Origin: Roseomonas sp. KE0001
Lineage (GTDB): Bacteria > Pseudomonadota > Alphaproteobacteria > Acetobacterales > Acetobacteraceae
DNA: 64,000 bases
NCBI RefSeq assembly: GCF_016107285.1
Contig: NZ_RCVQ01000005.1
Coordinates: 124,001 to 188,000, forward strand
Direction: 5' to 3'
The stretch's first letter is position 1; every line of letters begins with the position of its first letter. Of this stretch, positions 18,007-27,247 are shown piece by piece. Below the pieces are notes generated by a model. The model was not told the DNA's origin. It searched no databases and was given only the letters and a program-made list of their open reading frames with translations. The position numbers and the translations under genes were made by a program.

Positions 18007-19719
18007 TCAGCCCGCGCCCGGATCGGGCAGCAGCGCCAATAGCTCCTCCCCCATCCCGGCCTCCCCCATCCCGGCCTCCAGGGGGTCGCGCGGCAGCAGC
18101 CGGTGCCGCAGCACCAGCCGCGCCAGCTCGCCCCGCCGTTCCAGCCCGGCATGGCCGCCCTCCCAGGCCAGGGCCACGGCCGAGGTCAGGTGGTAGAGTG
18201 CCGAGGCGGCCTGCCGCGCCAGCGCCGGCTCCTCCTGCGCCCGCTCCGCCAGGGCCAGGGTGCGGCCGAGCAGCGGCAGCGCCTCCGGCAGGGCGGCGCC
18301 ATTGCCGAGAAGGCCGCGGAGATGCCACTCCAGCACCGGCAACGAGCCCTCCCGCGCGGCGGCGCGCAGCACGTCGAGCGCGACGATGTTGCTGGTGCCT
18401 TCCCAGATGCTGCCGAGATGCGCATCGCGCAGCAGCCGGGCATCGGGCCATTCCTCGATATAGCCGCAGCCGCCGCGCACCTCCATCGCGTCGCCCGTGA
18501 CCTTGCGGGCATCGCGGCAGGCGCGGAACTTGATCAGTGGCGTCAGGATGCGCAGCAGGGCATAGGCGCCCTCCTCCCCCACATCGGCGCGGCGCAGCGC
18601 CTCGGCGGTCTGGAAGACCATGCTGCGTGCCTGCTCCATCGGCAGCAGCATCTTGGCGAGCTGCCTCTGCATCAGCGGCATCTCGACGAGGCGCTTGCCG
18701 AAGGCCCGCCGCCGGTGCGCGACGAACAGCGCCTCGGTCATGGCGCGGCGCATCAGCCCGGCGGCGCGCACGCCGTTCGAGAGGCGGGAATTGTTAACCA
18801 TGTCGGCCATCTGCTTGAAGCCGGCGCCGGGATCGCCCACCAGCCAGGCCGTCGCGCCCTCCAGCCGCACCTCGCCGCTGGCCATGGAACGGGTGCCGAG
18901 CTTGTCCTTCAGCCGGACGATGCGGTAGCGGTTCGGCGTGCCGTCCGGCAGCATCCGGGGCAACAGGAAGAGCGAGACGCCCTTCAGACCCTCCGGGCCG
19001 CCCTCGCGCCGCGCCAGCACCATGGCCAGCCCGGCATCGGCGTTGGAGCAGAACCACTTGTCACCGGTGAGCGACCAGCTTCCGTCCGGCCGCTCGGCCG
19101 CCAGGACGCTGGTGGCGGCGATGTCGGAACCGGCGCCCTGCTCGGTCATGAACATGGCGCCCTGGTGCAGCGCGTCGAGGTCCTGGCTGGTCAGGGCCGG
19201 CAGATAGCGCGCGACCAGCTCCGGCGCGCCGAACTTGCGCAGCGTGCGCGTCAGGCTGTCCGTCATGCTGACCGGGCAGCAGAGGCCGAACTCGGCCTGC
19301 ACGAAGAGATAGGTGATGAGATACTTGGCCGCCGGCGGCATCGGCTCCGGCCAGCCCAGCACGCCGCCGCGGTGCGAGAGCGCGGCGAGGCCGAACTCGC
19401 CGAAGGCCAGGCGTTCCATCTCGCGATAGGCGGGGTGGTAGTCGATATGCTGGTCGTCCTGGCCGCGCCGGTTGCGCGGATGCAGCACCGGCGGATTGCG
19501 GTCGGCGATGCCGGCCAGCTCGTCCAGCCGGCCGCCCGCCAGGCCGCCCAGCCGCTCGAGATGCGGCGCCAGATGCGCCAGCAGCGGCGCCGGCAGGTAG
19601 AGCGCGGCCAGCCGCGCCAGCTCCGGATCGGCCCGCCAGAGGTTGAGGTCGCGGCTGTCCGGCACCGCCTCGGCACCGGTGGGCTGAGGGGCAGGCGTGT
19701 GGAGGGGGCGGATGTGCAT
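18007..19719 (-). CDS. Acyl-CoA dehydrogenase family protein, AidB-like
   Basis: FAD flavoprotein of about 570 residues, longer than ordinary acyl-CoA dehydrogenases and matching the AidB/isovaleryl-CoA-like group with an N-terminal extension and C-terminal helical domain. Motifs are GAMFMTEQGAGSDIAATS (FAD/substrate loop), LTGDKWFCSNADAGLAMVLAR, KDKLGTRSMASGEV, NNSRLSNGVRAAGLMRRA and GGCGYIEEWPDARLLRDAHLGSIWEGTSNI, in which the acidic residues near GYIEEWP occupy the usual catalytic area. E. coli AidB is tied to the alkylation response, but most relatives are uncharacterised. ATG 19719 is preferred over an upstream Arg/Pro-rich extension. A short 15-bp duplication near 18053-18082 encodes repeated EAGMG close to the C-terminus. 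Divergent LysR upstream. Confidence 0.9.
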   Translation of the reverse strand: MHIRPLHTPAPQPTGAEAVPDSRDLNLWRADPELARLAALYLPAPLLAHLAPHLERLGGLAGGRLDELAGIADRNPPVLHPRNRRGQDDQHIDYHPAYREMERLAFGEFGLAALSHRGGVLGWPEPMPPAAKYLITYLFVQAEFGLCCPVSMTDSLTRTLRKFGAPELVARYLPALTSQDLDALHQGAMFMTEQGAGSDIAATSVLAAERPDGSWSLTGDKWFCSNADAGLAMVLARREGGPEGLKGVSLFLLPRMLPDGTPNRYRIVRLKDKLGTRSMASGEVRLEGATAWLVGDPGAGFKQMADMVNNSRLSNGVRAAGLMRRAMTEALFVAHRRRAFGKRLVEMPLMQRQLAKMLLPMEQARSMVFQTAEALRRADVGEEGAYALLRILTPLIKFRACRDARKVTGDAMEVRGGCGYIEEWPDARLLRDAHLGSIWEGTSNIVALDVLRAAAREGSLPVLEWHLRGLLGNGAALPEALPLLGRTLALAERAQEEPALARQAASALYHLTSAVALAWEGGHAGLERRGELARLVLRHRLLPRDPLEAGMGEAGMGEELLALLPDPGAG

Positions 19720-19844
19720 GTGAGCGGCCTCGTTCCCGGTGTTCCCGACAGGTGTCGTCCCTGGTGGGCGGACGCTGCGCGCGGCGGGCCGGCGCCGCAA
19801 CCGATTTTCAGGACGGGAGCCGTTGCGCTAGGCTCAACACCCCC

Positions 19845-20729
19845 ATGGTCTCCCGCCGGCTGCCTTCGCTCACCGCCCTGCGTGCCTTCGAGGCCACCGC
19901 CCGTCATGGCGGCATGCGCCGGGCCGCCGCGGAACTGCATGTGACGCCCGGCGCGGTCAGCCGCCAGGTCCGGCTGCTGGAGGAGGAGCTGGGCCGGCCG
20001 CTCTTCATCCGCGGCGCCCGCGGGCTCGACGCCACGCCCGCCGGCGCGGTCCTGGCCGCCGCCCTGCACGAGGCGCTGGGCCGCATCGCCACGGGACTGG
20101 ACGACGCCCTGGCCCTGCCGCCGGCGCGGCGGCCGCTGACCATCGGCGCCTACGCCCATTTCGCCAGCCGCTGGCTGATCCCCCGCTGGGGGCGGTTGCG
20201 CGCGGCGCATCCGGACCTCGACATCGCGCTGACCACCAGCGCCGACCCGCAGGCGCTGCGGCCTTCCCGCTTCGACGCCGTCATCGCCGTGGCCGATCCC
20301 CGTCCGCGTCCGGGCCTGCTCTGCTGGCCGCTGGTGCCGATCGAGACCGTGCCGGTCTGCGCGCCGGCCCTTGCCGGCCCACCCTTCGACTGGTCCCGGC
20401 AGCATCTGCTGCATTCCCGCCAGCGGCCGCGCGACTGGGCCCGGTGGCTGGCGGCGGCTGGCATCGCCGGAGTGGATTCCGAGGGCGGCAGCCATTTCGA
20501 GAGCGTCGCGCTGGCGCTCGATGCGGCCGCGGGCGGGCTGGGCGTGGCGCTGGCGATCCGCGCCCTGGTCGCGCCGGACCTGGAAAGCGGGCGTCTGGTC
20601 GTCCCCGCGCCCTTCATCCGCCGCAGCCGGCGCTGCTTCGTGCTGCAGCAGGAGGCGGAGCGGGCGGCGGAACCGGGCCTCGCCCGCTTCCGGGACTGGC
20701 TCCTGGCGGAGGCCGGCGCGCCGGGCTGA
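19845..20729 (+). CDS. LysR family transcriptional regulator, GcvA-like
   Basis: 294-residue LysR regulator. The DNA-binding domain begins LPSLTALRAFEATARHGGMRRAAAELHVTPGAVSRQVRLLEEELG, the pattern typical of the GcvA/AmpR branch (LPxLxALRAFEAAARH). The effector domain includes RPLTIGAYAHFASRWLIPRW and ESVALALDAAAGGLGVALAIRALVAPDL, also GcvA-like. ATG 19845 gives the standard N-terminus. It is divergent from the acyl-CoA dehydrogenase gene with a 125-base gap, so that gene is the likely target. No clear palindrome was seen in the gap. Confidence 0.9.
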   Translation: MVSRRLPSLTALRAFEATARHGGMRRAAAELHVTPGAVSRQVRLLEEELGRPLFIRGARGLDATPAGAVLAAALHEALGRIATGLDDALALPPARRPLTIGAYAHFASRWLIPRWGRLRAAHPDLDIALTTSADPQALRPSRFDAVIAVADPRPRPGLLCWPLVPIETVPVCAPALAGPPFDWSRQHLLHSRQRPRDWARWLAAAGIAGVDSEGGSHFESVALALDAAAGGLGVALAIRALVAPDLESGRLVVPAPFIRRSRRCFVLQQEAERAAEPGLARFRDWLLAEAGAPG

Positions 20730-20758
20730 GGCCCCCGGACGTCAGCGGCGGCGCCGGC

Positions 20759-21856
20759 TCAGCCCTCCCCGCCCGGCTCCGGCAGATCCCCATCCGGCAG
20801 ATCCATGCGGCTGGCGATGTCCTCGCCGGAGGGCAGCGCCTCGGCCAGCGCGCCGGGCAGGGCCTCGGGCAGCATCACCCGGTACTGCGAGACGCCGATC
20901 GGGCTGCCCAGGCCGCGCAGGGCGTATTCCACCACCACGCGGTTGCGCTCGCGGCAGAGGATCAGGCCGATGCTGGGATTGTCGCCCGGCTGCCGCTCCA
21001 TCTCGTCCAGCGCGGCGAGGTAGAAGTTCATCTTGCCGGCATGCTCCGGCTGGAAGGGACCGGTCTTGAGGTCCACCGCGATCAGGCAGCGCAGGCGGCG
21101 GTGGTAGAAGAGCAGATCCACGTACCAGTCCTGGCCGCCGACCTCGAGGTGATGCTGGCTGCCGCAGAAGGCGAAGCCCTTGCCCAGCTCCAGCAGCACG
21201 TCCCGCACCCGCGCGATCAGCCCCTGCTCCAGCGCCCGCTCCTGCGCCGCCGGGCCGAGGCCGAGGAACTCGAAATGATAGGGGTCCTTCAGGATCTGCC
21301 GCGCCAGGTCGGACTGCGCGGGCGGCAGGGCCCGGTCGAAATTGGTCACCGCCTGGCCCTGGCGGGCATGCAGCCGGCTCTCGATCTGATGGACCAGCAC
21401 GGGGCGGCTCCAGCCCTGCTCCAGCGCCGCCTCGGCGTACCAGAGCCGCTCGGCGGGGTCCTTCAGCTTGCTCAGCAGCTCGATGTTCTGCCCCCAGGGC
21501 AATCGTCCAACGACCCGTTGGACGACCTCCGCCTCCGGCCACGCCTCCGCGAAGGCGCGCATGTAGAGCAGGTTGGCACGGGAGAAGCCGCCGGTGCCGG
21601 GGAAGGCGGCGCGCAGGTCGGCGGCCAGGCGCCCGACCACCCCGGCGCCCCAGCCCAGGCGCTCCTGCCGCTCCAGGATCTCGCGGCCGATGCGCCAGTA
21701 GAGGCCGATCAGCTCGGCATTGACGGAGAGGGACGCGCGCAGCCGCGCCGCGCGGATCTGTGCCTTCAACGCCGCCAGCCACGCCGCATAGCCGGCGGGC
21801 ATCGCCTCCGTCCCGGGGCGGATACCGCTGTCCTTCTCCATGCTCCCTGCTAGCAT
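20759..21856 (-). CDS. YhcG/DUF1016 PD-(D/E)XK nuclease family protein
   Basis: 365-residue member of the YhcG family: an N-terminal DUF1016_N domain (SVNAELIGLYWRIGREILERQERLGWGAGVVGRLAADLR) followed by a C-terminal PD-(D/E)XK nuclease domain. The predicted active site is intact: Glu in HHLEVGGQDW, Asp in YVDLLFYHR and the D-x-K in IAVDLKTG, then PEHAGKMNFYLAALD and NPSIGLILCRERN. Family members are linked to recombination or phage-related functions, but no biochemical role is firmly established to my knowledge. The gene stands alone, convergent with a LysR gene and divergent from the TRAP operon; no restriction or toxin partner adjoins. ATG 21841 is an alternative start. Confidence 0.9.
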   Translation of the reverse strand: MLAGSMEKDSGIRPGTEAMPAGYAAWLAALKAQIRAARLRASLSVNAELIGLYWRIGREILERQERLGWGAGVVGRLAADLRAAFPGTGGFSRANLLYMRAFAEAWPEAEVVQRVVGRLPWGQNIELLSKLKDPAERLWYAEAALEQGWSRPVLVHQIESRLHARQGQAVTNFDRALPPAQSDLARQILKDPYHFEFLGLGPAAQERALEQGLIARVRDVLLELGKGFAFCGSQHHLEVGGQDWYVDLLFYHRRLRCLIAVDLKTGPFQPEHAGKMNFYLAALDEMERQPGDNPSIGLILCRERNRVVVEYALRGLGSPIGVSQYRVMLPEALPGALAEALPSGEDIASRMDLPDGDLPEPGGEG

Positions 21857-22044
21857 CGCCTCGCAGCGCTTGCGAGACGGCGCGGGGTCGATAAAGGAAA
21901 TCTATCACCCCGATCAAAACTAACGATTCGACAGCCCATCGGGCTCTGGTTTCGATAAGCGCGACAGGACCGCCGAAAAGACGCGGCCAGGGAGAGACCG
22001 CCAGCAGCGGATGGAACCACTGCGGCTATGGGGGCTACGGAACC

Positions 22045-23154
22045 ATGGAATTTTCACGCTGGATGGCCAGGGGCAGGTCTCTTGGCCTCGTGGCCCTGTT
22101 GGGCCTCGCCGCCCCTCTCGGCGCCCCTCCCGGCGCCCAGGCGCAGATGCCGGCGAGCCTGCCGGACGGGCCGAAGCTGCGCATCGTCGCGGTGACCCAG
22201 CCGCTTCCGACACAGCCGCAGTACACCCGCGTCGACGTGCCCTATCTCCGCGAGGCGCTGACCCAGCGCTCGAACGGCCGGCTGACCGTGCAGCTCGGCA
22301 CCCATGCCGAACGCAATCTCTCGGGCAATGAGATCGTCCGGCTGGTGCGTTCGGGCCAGGTCGATATCGGCGCCGGCACCCTCTCCACCCTCTCGGGCGA
22401 TGTCCCGATCCTGGACGGCATCGATCTCTCGGGCCTGACGCCCGATATCGGCAAGGCGCGGCGGATCGCCGAGGCGCTGCTGCCGGTGGCCAACAAGGAG
22501 CTGGAGCGCTTCAACACCAAGCTGGTGCTGCTCTACCCCTTCCCGGCGCAGGTGCTGTTCTGCCGCCAGCCCTTCCAGTCGCTGGCCGACATGAAGGGCC
22601 GCAAGATCCGCACCTTCGGCAATTCGCTGGTCGATCTGGTGAACACCATCGGCGGCCAGCCGATCAGCATCGGCTTCCCCGAGGTCTACAGCGCGCTGGA
22701 GCGCGGCGTCGCCGACTGCGCCGTGACCGGCACCGGCAGCGGCGCCTCGGCCAAGTGGCCGGAGGTGACGACGCATATCTCCGACCTGCCGCTCTCCTGG
22801 GCCGTCGCCGGCTACATGGTCAACCTCTCCTGGTGGAACCGGCTCGACCCGCAGGTGCGCGGCTTCCTCGAGGGCACCTTCGCCGAGATGAACGACAAGC
22901 TCTGGGCGCTCGGCGACGCGGCGACGCGGGACGGCATCGATTGCAGCATCGGCAAGGCCGAGGCGTGCAAGATCCATCCCCTCGCCGCCAAGCCGATGAC
23001 CGAGGTGAAGGCCACCGAGGCAGACCGCGCCCTGGTGCGGGAGGCGGTGCAGAGCACGGTCCTGCCGGGCTTCGTCAAGCGCTGCGGCGCGCGCTGCGGC
23101 GAGATCTTCAACCAGGTGGTCGCGCCGATCGCCGGGGTGGAGTACCGGCCGTGA
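22045..23154 (+). CDS. dctP: TRAP transporter substrate-binding protein (DctP family)
   Basis: Periplasmic receptor of 369 residues with a Sec signal (LGLVALLGLAAPLGAPPGAQAQ). DctP hallmarks are LREALTQRSNGRLTVQL, GNEIVRLVRSGQVDIGAGTLS, ADMKGRKIRTFGNSLVDLVNTIGGQPISIGFPEVYSALERGVADCAVTGTGSG (the ligand-clamp region) and the SWWNRLDPQVRGFLE helix. The Arg in KIRTFG would bind the substrate carboxylate. Three extra Cys pairs occur in the C-terminal part (CSIGKAEAC and KRCGARCG), suggesting disulphides. It is first gene of dctPQM, followed by the hydantoinase subunits, so the ligand is likely an organic or amino acid precursor. The specific substrate is unknown. Confidence 0.92.
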   Translation: MEFSRWMARGRSLGLVALLGLAAPLGAPPGAQAQMPASLPDGPKLRIVAVTQPLPTQPQYTRVDVPYLREALTQRSNGRLTVQLGTHAERNLSGNEIVRLVRSGQVDIGAGTLSTLSGDVPILDGIDLSGLTPDIGKARRIAEALLPVANKELERFNTKLVLLYPFPAQVLFCRQPFQSLADMKGRKIRTFGNSLVDLVNTIGGQPISIGFPEVYSALERGVADCAVTGTGSGASAKWPEVTTHISDLPLSWAVAGYMVNLSWWNRLDPQVRGFLEGTFAEMNDKLWALGDAATRDGIDCSIGKAEACKIHPLAAKPMTEVKATEADRALVREAVQSTVLPGFVKRCGARCGEIFNQVVAPIAGVEYRP

Positions 23155-23789
23155 TGACCCGGGCCGGGGAAAGGACCCCGGCGCCGCTCCGCGCCGCGCG
23201 GGCGGTCCGCCACGGCATCTCCCGGGCCGTCGCGTTCATGGCCTACCTGGCCGGCTGGAACTACATCCTGTGCGCCCTTTTCATCACCGGCGACGTGCTC
23301 GGCCGCACCTTCCTGCAGGTCTCGAGCGCGGCGACGGTGGAAATCACCAGCTACATGCTCGCCTGCGGCATCTCCTGGTCCCTGGCGCATACCCTGGCCT
23401 CGCGGGCGCATATCCGCGTGGACGTGCTGGTGAACCGCATGCCGCTGCGGCTGCGCACCATCCTGCATGTCTTCGCGCTGGTCCTGCTCGGCGGCTTCGC
23501 CGTCTTCGTCGCCTGGGCCGCCTGGTCGCTGCTCGACGAATCGCTGATGTTCGACGCGCATGACAACAGTGCCCTGCATCTGCCCATGGCGATCCCGCAG
23601 GGAATCTGGGCCTTCGGGATGGCGAGCTTCGTCGTGATGATCGTGGCGCTGCTGGTGGAGGCCATCCTGGGCCTGCTCCTCGGCCGCTTCCAGGAGGTGG
23701 ACCAGATGCTCGGCAGCCGCAGCATCGACGACGAGGCGGAGGAGGCGCTGGAGGCCGTCGCCATGGCACGCGAGGGGCATCCGGCATGA
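23154..23789 (+). CDS. dctQ: TRAP transporter small permease (DctQ family)
   Basis: 211-residue small membrane subunit with four predicted helices (YLAGWNYILCALFITGDVLGRTF, EITSYMLACGISWSLAHTLA, LHVFALVLLGGFAVFVAWAAW and PQGIWAFGMASFVVMIVALLVEAILGLL). The region SRAHIRVDVLVNRMP is characteristic of DctQ. It forms the membrane complex with DctM and receives ligand-loaded DctP. ATG 23154 overlaps the dctP stop by one base (a GTG at 23151 is possible), and its own stop overlaps the dctM start by ATGA. The C-terminus carries an acidic tail. Confidence 0.92.
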   Translation: MTRAGERTPAPLRAARAVRHGISRAVAFMAYLAGWNYILCALFITGDVLGRTFLQVSSAATVEITSYMLACGISWSLAHTLASRAHIRVDVLVNRMPLRLRTILHVFALVLLGGFAVFVAWAAWSLLDESLMFDAHDNSALHLPMAIPQGIWAFGMASFVVMIVALLVEAILGLLLGRFQEVDQMLGSRSIDDEAEEALEAVAMAREGHPA

Positions 23790-25150
23790 TCGCCATCGTC
23801 TTCCTCCTCGGCCTGCTCGGCGTGCTGGTCTTCGCCGCCGCCTCGGGAGGGACGGCGCTGCCGCTACCCGAGATCCTCGGCCTGATCGCCGTCTTCGTGG
23901 TCTTCTTCGGCGCCGGCGTGCATATCGCGGCGGTGCTCGGTATCCTGGCGCTGATCACCGGCGTGCTCTTCTCGGACCGCCCCTTCTGGCTCTTCGCCGG
24001 CCAGACCTTCTGGGGCCCGTCCAGCAATTTCGTGCTGATCGCCGTGCCCCTCTTCCTCCTGATGGGCGAGATCCTGCTGCGCGCCGGCTTGTCGGACCGG
24101 CTCTACCGCGCGCTCAACATCTGGCTGAACCGCCTGCCGGGAGGGCTGCTGCACACCAACATCGCCTCCTGCGCGCTGTTCTCGGCGATCTCGGGCTCCT
24201 CCGTCGCCACGGCGGCGACCATGGGCTCGGTCGCCCTGCCCTACTTCAACGACACCCGGTACAATCCGCGCATGGTGCTGGGCTCGCTCGCCGCCGGCGG
24301 CGCGATGGGCAACCTGATCCCGCCCGGCATCACCTTCATCGTCTACGGGCTGATCACCGAGACCTCGGTCGGCGCGCTGTACATCGCCGCCATCCTGCCG
24401 AGCATCCTGGTGACGCTGCTCTTCATCGGCGTCATCACCGTGCACGGGCTGCGCAACCCGCTCGACCGGCCGCCGCCGCTGCCATGGTCGATCAAGCTGC
24501 GCGCCCTTGGCGGCCTGGTGCCGACATTGCTGCTGATCATCCTGGTGCTCGGCTCGATCTATGGCGGCTACGCCACGCCGACCGAGGCGGCGGCGCTCGG
24601 CGTCGTCGGCGCCGCGGTCTTCGCCGTCATCGAAGGGCGGCTCTCGCTCAGGATGCTGAACGCGGCGGCGGAAGCCACGGCGCGCAACACCGCGCTGCTG
24701 GGGCTGATCATCCTCGGCGCCTACCTGCTGAACTACATCCTGACGGCGATCGACGTGCCGCAGACCGTGGCCGACACGATCAGCCACCTGCCGGTGCCGC
24801 CCTGGGCCATCATGCTGGCGATCATCGGCATGTACTTCGCGCTCGGCACCTTCATGGAGGGCTTCTCCATGATCATCACGACGGTGCCCGTGGTCTTCCC
24901 GATCGTCGTCGGCCTCGGCTACGACCCGATCTGGTTCGGCGTCGTCGTCACCATGCTGGTGGAGATCGCGCAGATCAGCCCGCCGGACGGCACGGTGATG
25001 TACGTGCTGCAGGGCATGCGCCCGAAGGGCGGGCCGATCACCGATGTCTTCGTCGGCGTGATGCCGTTCCTGATCGCCTACCTCATCGCCGTGGCCGCCA
25101 TGATGGTCTGGCCCGGCCTCGCCACCTGGCTGCCGGCCGTGATGGGCTGA
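23786..25150 (+). CDS. dctM: TRAP transporter large permease (DctM family)
   Basis: 454-residue large permease of the TRAP system, a sodium- or proton-coupled secondary transporter. DctM signatures visible are FVLIAVPLFLLMGEILLRAGLSDRLYRALN, CALFSAISGSSVATAATMGSVALP, LAAGGAMGNLIPPGITFIVYGLITETSVGALYIAAILPS and GGYATPTEAAALGVVGA. The last third holds FMEGFSMIITTVPVVFPIVVGLGYDPIWFGVVV and ISPPDGTVMYVLQGM. The length is close to the usual 430. ATGA coupling with dctQ and six bases to the hydantoinase gene downstream argue for one dctPQM-hyuAB transcript. Confidence 0.94.
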   Translation: MIAIVFLLGLLGVLVFAAASGGTALPLPEILGLIAVFVVFFGAGVHIAAVLGILALITGVLFSDRPFWLFAGQTFWGPSSNFVLIAVPLFLLMGEILLRAGLSDRLYRALNIWLNRLPGGLLHTNIASCALFSAISGSSVATAATMGSVALPYFNDTRYNPRMVLGSLAAGGAMGNLIPPGITFIVYGLITETSVGALYIAAILPSILVTLLFIGVITVHGLRNPLDRPPPLPWSIKLRALGGLVPTLLLIILVLGSIYGGYATPTEAAALGVVGAAVFAVIEGRLSLRMLNAAAEATARNTALLGLIILGAYLLNYILTAIDVPQTVADTISHLPVPPWAIMLAIIGMYFALGTFMEGFSMIITTVPVVFPIVVGLGYDPIWFGVVVTMLVEIAQISPPDGTVMYVLQGMRPKGGPITDVFVGVMPFLIAYLIAVAAMMVWPGLATWLPAVMG

Positions 25151-25156
25151 GCCGCC

Positions 25157-27247
25157 ATGTCCTCCCCTTCACACGGAGCCTCCGTGAGCATCACTCCCTT
25201 CATCCGGATCGGCATCGACATCGGTGGCACCTTCACCGACCTGCAGATCCTGGACGAGCGCGACGGCGCCCTGCGCAGCCTGAAGACGCCGACCACCCCG
25301 GAAGATCCCTCGATCGGCCTGCTGGCCGGGCTGCGCGAGGCGGCTGACCGCCATGGCTTCGCCCTCTCCGATATCCGCCTGCTGCTGCACGGCACCACCA
25401 TCGCCACCAATGCCGTGCTGGAACGCCGGCTGGCGCGTGGCGTGCTGCTGACGACGGCCGGCTTCGAGGATGTCCTGGAGATCGGCCGTCACAGCCGGCG
25501 CGACATCTACGGCCTGAAGCCGGCGCATGAGGCGCCGCTGATCCCGCGCGACCGGCGCCTCGGCGTGCCGGAACGCATCCGCGCCGATGGCGGTGTGGAG
25601 CGCGCCCCGGAGCCCGCCGCCATCGCCGCGCTGATCGACCGCCTGGCGGCGCTGGAGGCGGAGGCCGTGGCGGTCTGCCTGCTCAACGCGCATGTCAACC
25701 CGGCGCATGAGCAGCTCCTGGCCCGGGCGCTGCGGCAGGCGCGGCCGGACCTTCCGGTCTGTCTGTCGAGCGAGATCAGCCCGGAGATCCGTGAGTACGA
25801 GCGCAGCTCCACCACGGTGCTGAACACGCTGCTGATGCCGGTGGTCGGCGCCTACCTGCAAAGGCTCACCGGCCGCCTGGCCGAGGCCGGGATCGGCGCG
25901 CGGCTGCTGCTGGTGCAGTCCAACAGCGGCGTCTGCGGCGCCGAGACGGCGGCGCTGCAGCCGGCCCGCCTGCTGCTCTCGGGCCCGTCGGGCGGCGCCC
26001 TGGCGACGCTGCGCATGGCCGAGGCGCTGGCGCGGCCGAACCTGCTCGGCGTCGACATGGGCGGCACCAGCTACGATGTCTGCGTGGTGCGCGACGGCGC
26101 GGTGACGCGCATGACCCAGGGCGAGATCGACCACCTGCCCGTCCGCCTGCCGATGATCGAGATCCGCACCATCGGCTCCGGCGGCGGCTCGCTCGCCTCG
26201 GTGGACGAGGCCGGGCGGCTGAAGGTCGGCCCGCGCAGCGCCGGCTCGCGCCCCGGCCCCGCCTGCTACGGGCGCGGCGGCACCGAGCCCGCCGTGACCG
26301 ATGCCAATCTCGCCCTCGGCCGGCTCGATCCCCGCTTCTTCCTGGGCGGGGCCATGCCGCTCGACGCCGCGGCCTCCGCGCGCGCCGTGGCCGAGCATGT
26401 CGGCGCGCCGCTCGGGCTGGAGACGCCGGCCGCCGCCGCCGGCATCCTGGCCGTGACCGACACCAACCTCGCCGCCGCCGCCCGGCTCAGCCTGTTCGAG
26501 AAGGGGCTCGACCCGCGCGACTTCAGCCTGCTCTCCTTCGGCGGCGCCGGCGGCCTGCACGCCATCCCCGTGGCCGAGGAGCTGGGCATTCCGGAGGTGA
26601 TCTTCCCCGCCGATGCCTCGACCTTCTCGGCCTTCGGCATCCTGCATTCCGACATCGTGCACGATGTGGCGCGCAGCCGCGTGATGCCGGCGGCGCCCGA
26701 AAGCCTGCCCCGCATCGGCGACTTTCTCGATGCCCTGCGACAGCAGGGCGCGGCGCTGCTCGACGCCGATGGCGTGGCACCGGCGGACCGGCGCCTCGCC
26801 GTCGCCGCCGACCTGCGCTATCGTGGCCAGGCCTTCGAGCTGGTGACCCCCTGGGAAGAGCCGGCGGCGGAGCCGGCGGCGCTGGAGCGGCTCCTGGCCG
26901 CCTTCCACGCCGCGCACCGGCAGCGCTTCTCCTACAGCAACCCCGAGGCGCCGGTGGAACTGGTGGCGCTGCGCCTCAGCGCGACCGGCCTGCTCGCCAG
27001 GGCCGAGGCACGCCGCGCCCCCGGACGCGGCGCCGAGCGCGCGCCCGAGGCCCGGCGCGTCTGGCTCGGCGATGGCTGGCGGGAGGTGCCGGTGCATCAG
27101 CGCGAGCGGCTCACCGGCCGCATCGCCGGCCCGGCGCTGATCGAGGAAGAGTACACCACCATCTATCTCGGCCCCGGCTGGGACTGCGCGCCCGGGCCCG
27201 AGGCCACGCTGATCGCCCGCCGCGCCGGCACGGAGGCCGCCCGATGA
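25157..27247 (+). CDS. hyuA: Hydantoinase/oxoprolinase subunit A (HyuA-type)
   Basis: 696-residue ATP-dependent amidohydrolase subunit with N-terminal Hydant_A_N (IRIGIDIGGTFTDLQILDERDGALRSLKTPTTPEDP, a phosphate-binding ASKHA motif), LLLHGTTIATNAVLERR and a central hydantoinase_A domain (SNSGVCGAETAALQPARLLLSGPSGG and LGVDMGGTSYDVCVV). The C-terminal part is LSFGGAGGLHAIPVAEELGI followed by the RYRGQAFEL domain. Together with subunit B it would open a cyclic imide or lactam such as a hydantoin, 5-oxoproline or N-methylhydantoin, with ATP. Acetone carboxylases share the fold, but no gamma subunit is present. Linkage to a TRAP transporter suggests that the imported ligand is the substrate. Confidence 0.92.
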   Translation: MSSPSHGASVSITPFIRIGIDIGGTFTDLQILDERDGALRSLKTPTTPEDPSIGLLAGLREAADRHGFALSDIRLLLHGTTIATNAVLERRLARGVLLTTAGFEDVLEIGRHSRRDIYGLKPAHEAPLIPRDRRLGVPERIRADGGVERAPEPAAIAALIDRLAALEAEAVAVCLLNAHVNPAHEQLLARALRQARPDLPVCLSSEISPEIREYERSSTTVLNTLLMPVVGAYLQRLTGRLAEAGIGARLLLVQSNSGVCGAETAALQPARLLLSGPSGGALATLRMAEALARPNLLGVDMGGTSYDVCVVRDGAVTRMTQGEIDHLPVRLPMIEIRTIGSGGGSLASVDEAGRLKVGPRSAGSRPGPACYGRGGTEPAVTDANLALGRLDPRFFLGGAMPLDAAASARAVAEHVGAPLGLETPAAAAGILAVTDTNLAAAARLSLFEKGLDPRDFSLLSFGGAGGLHAIPVAEELGIPEVIFPADASTFSAFGILHSDIVHDVARSRVMPAAPESLPRIGDFLDALRQQGAALLDADGVAPADRRLAVAADLRYRGQAFELVTPWEEPAAEPAALERLLAAFHAAHRQRFSYSNPEAPVELVALRLSATGLLARAEARRAPGRGAERAPEARRVWLGDGWREVPVHQRERLTGRIAGPALIEEEYTTIYLGPGWDCAPGPEATLIARRAGTEAAR

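Noticed and set aside
18053-18082. 15-bp duplication in the acyl-CoA dehydrogenase gene
   Set aside because: It keeps the frame and only adds EAGMG near the C-terminus; it looks like neutral length variation.
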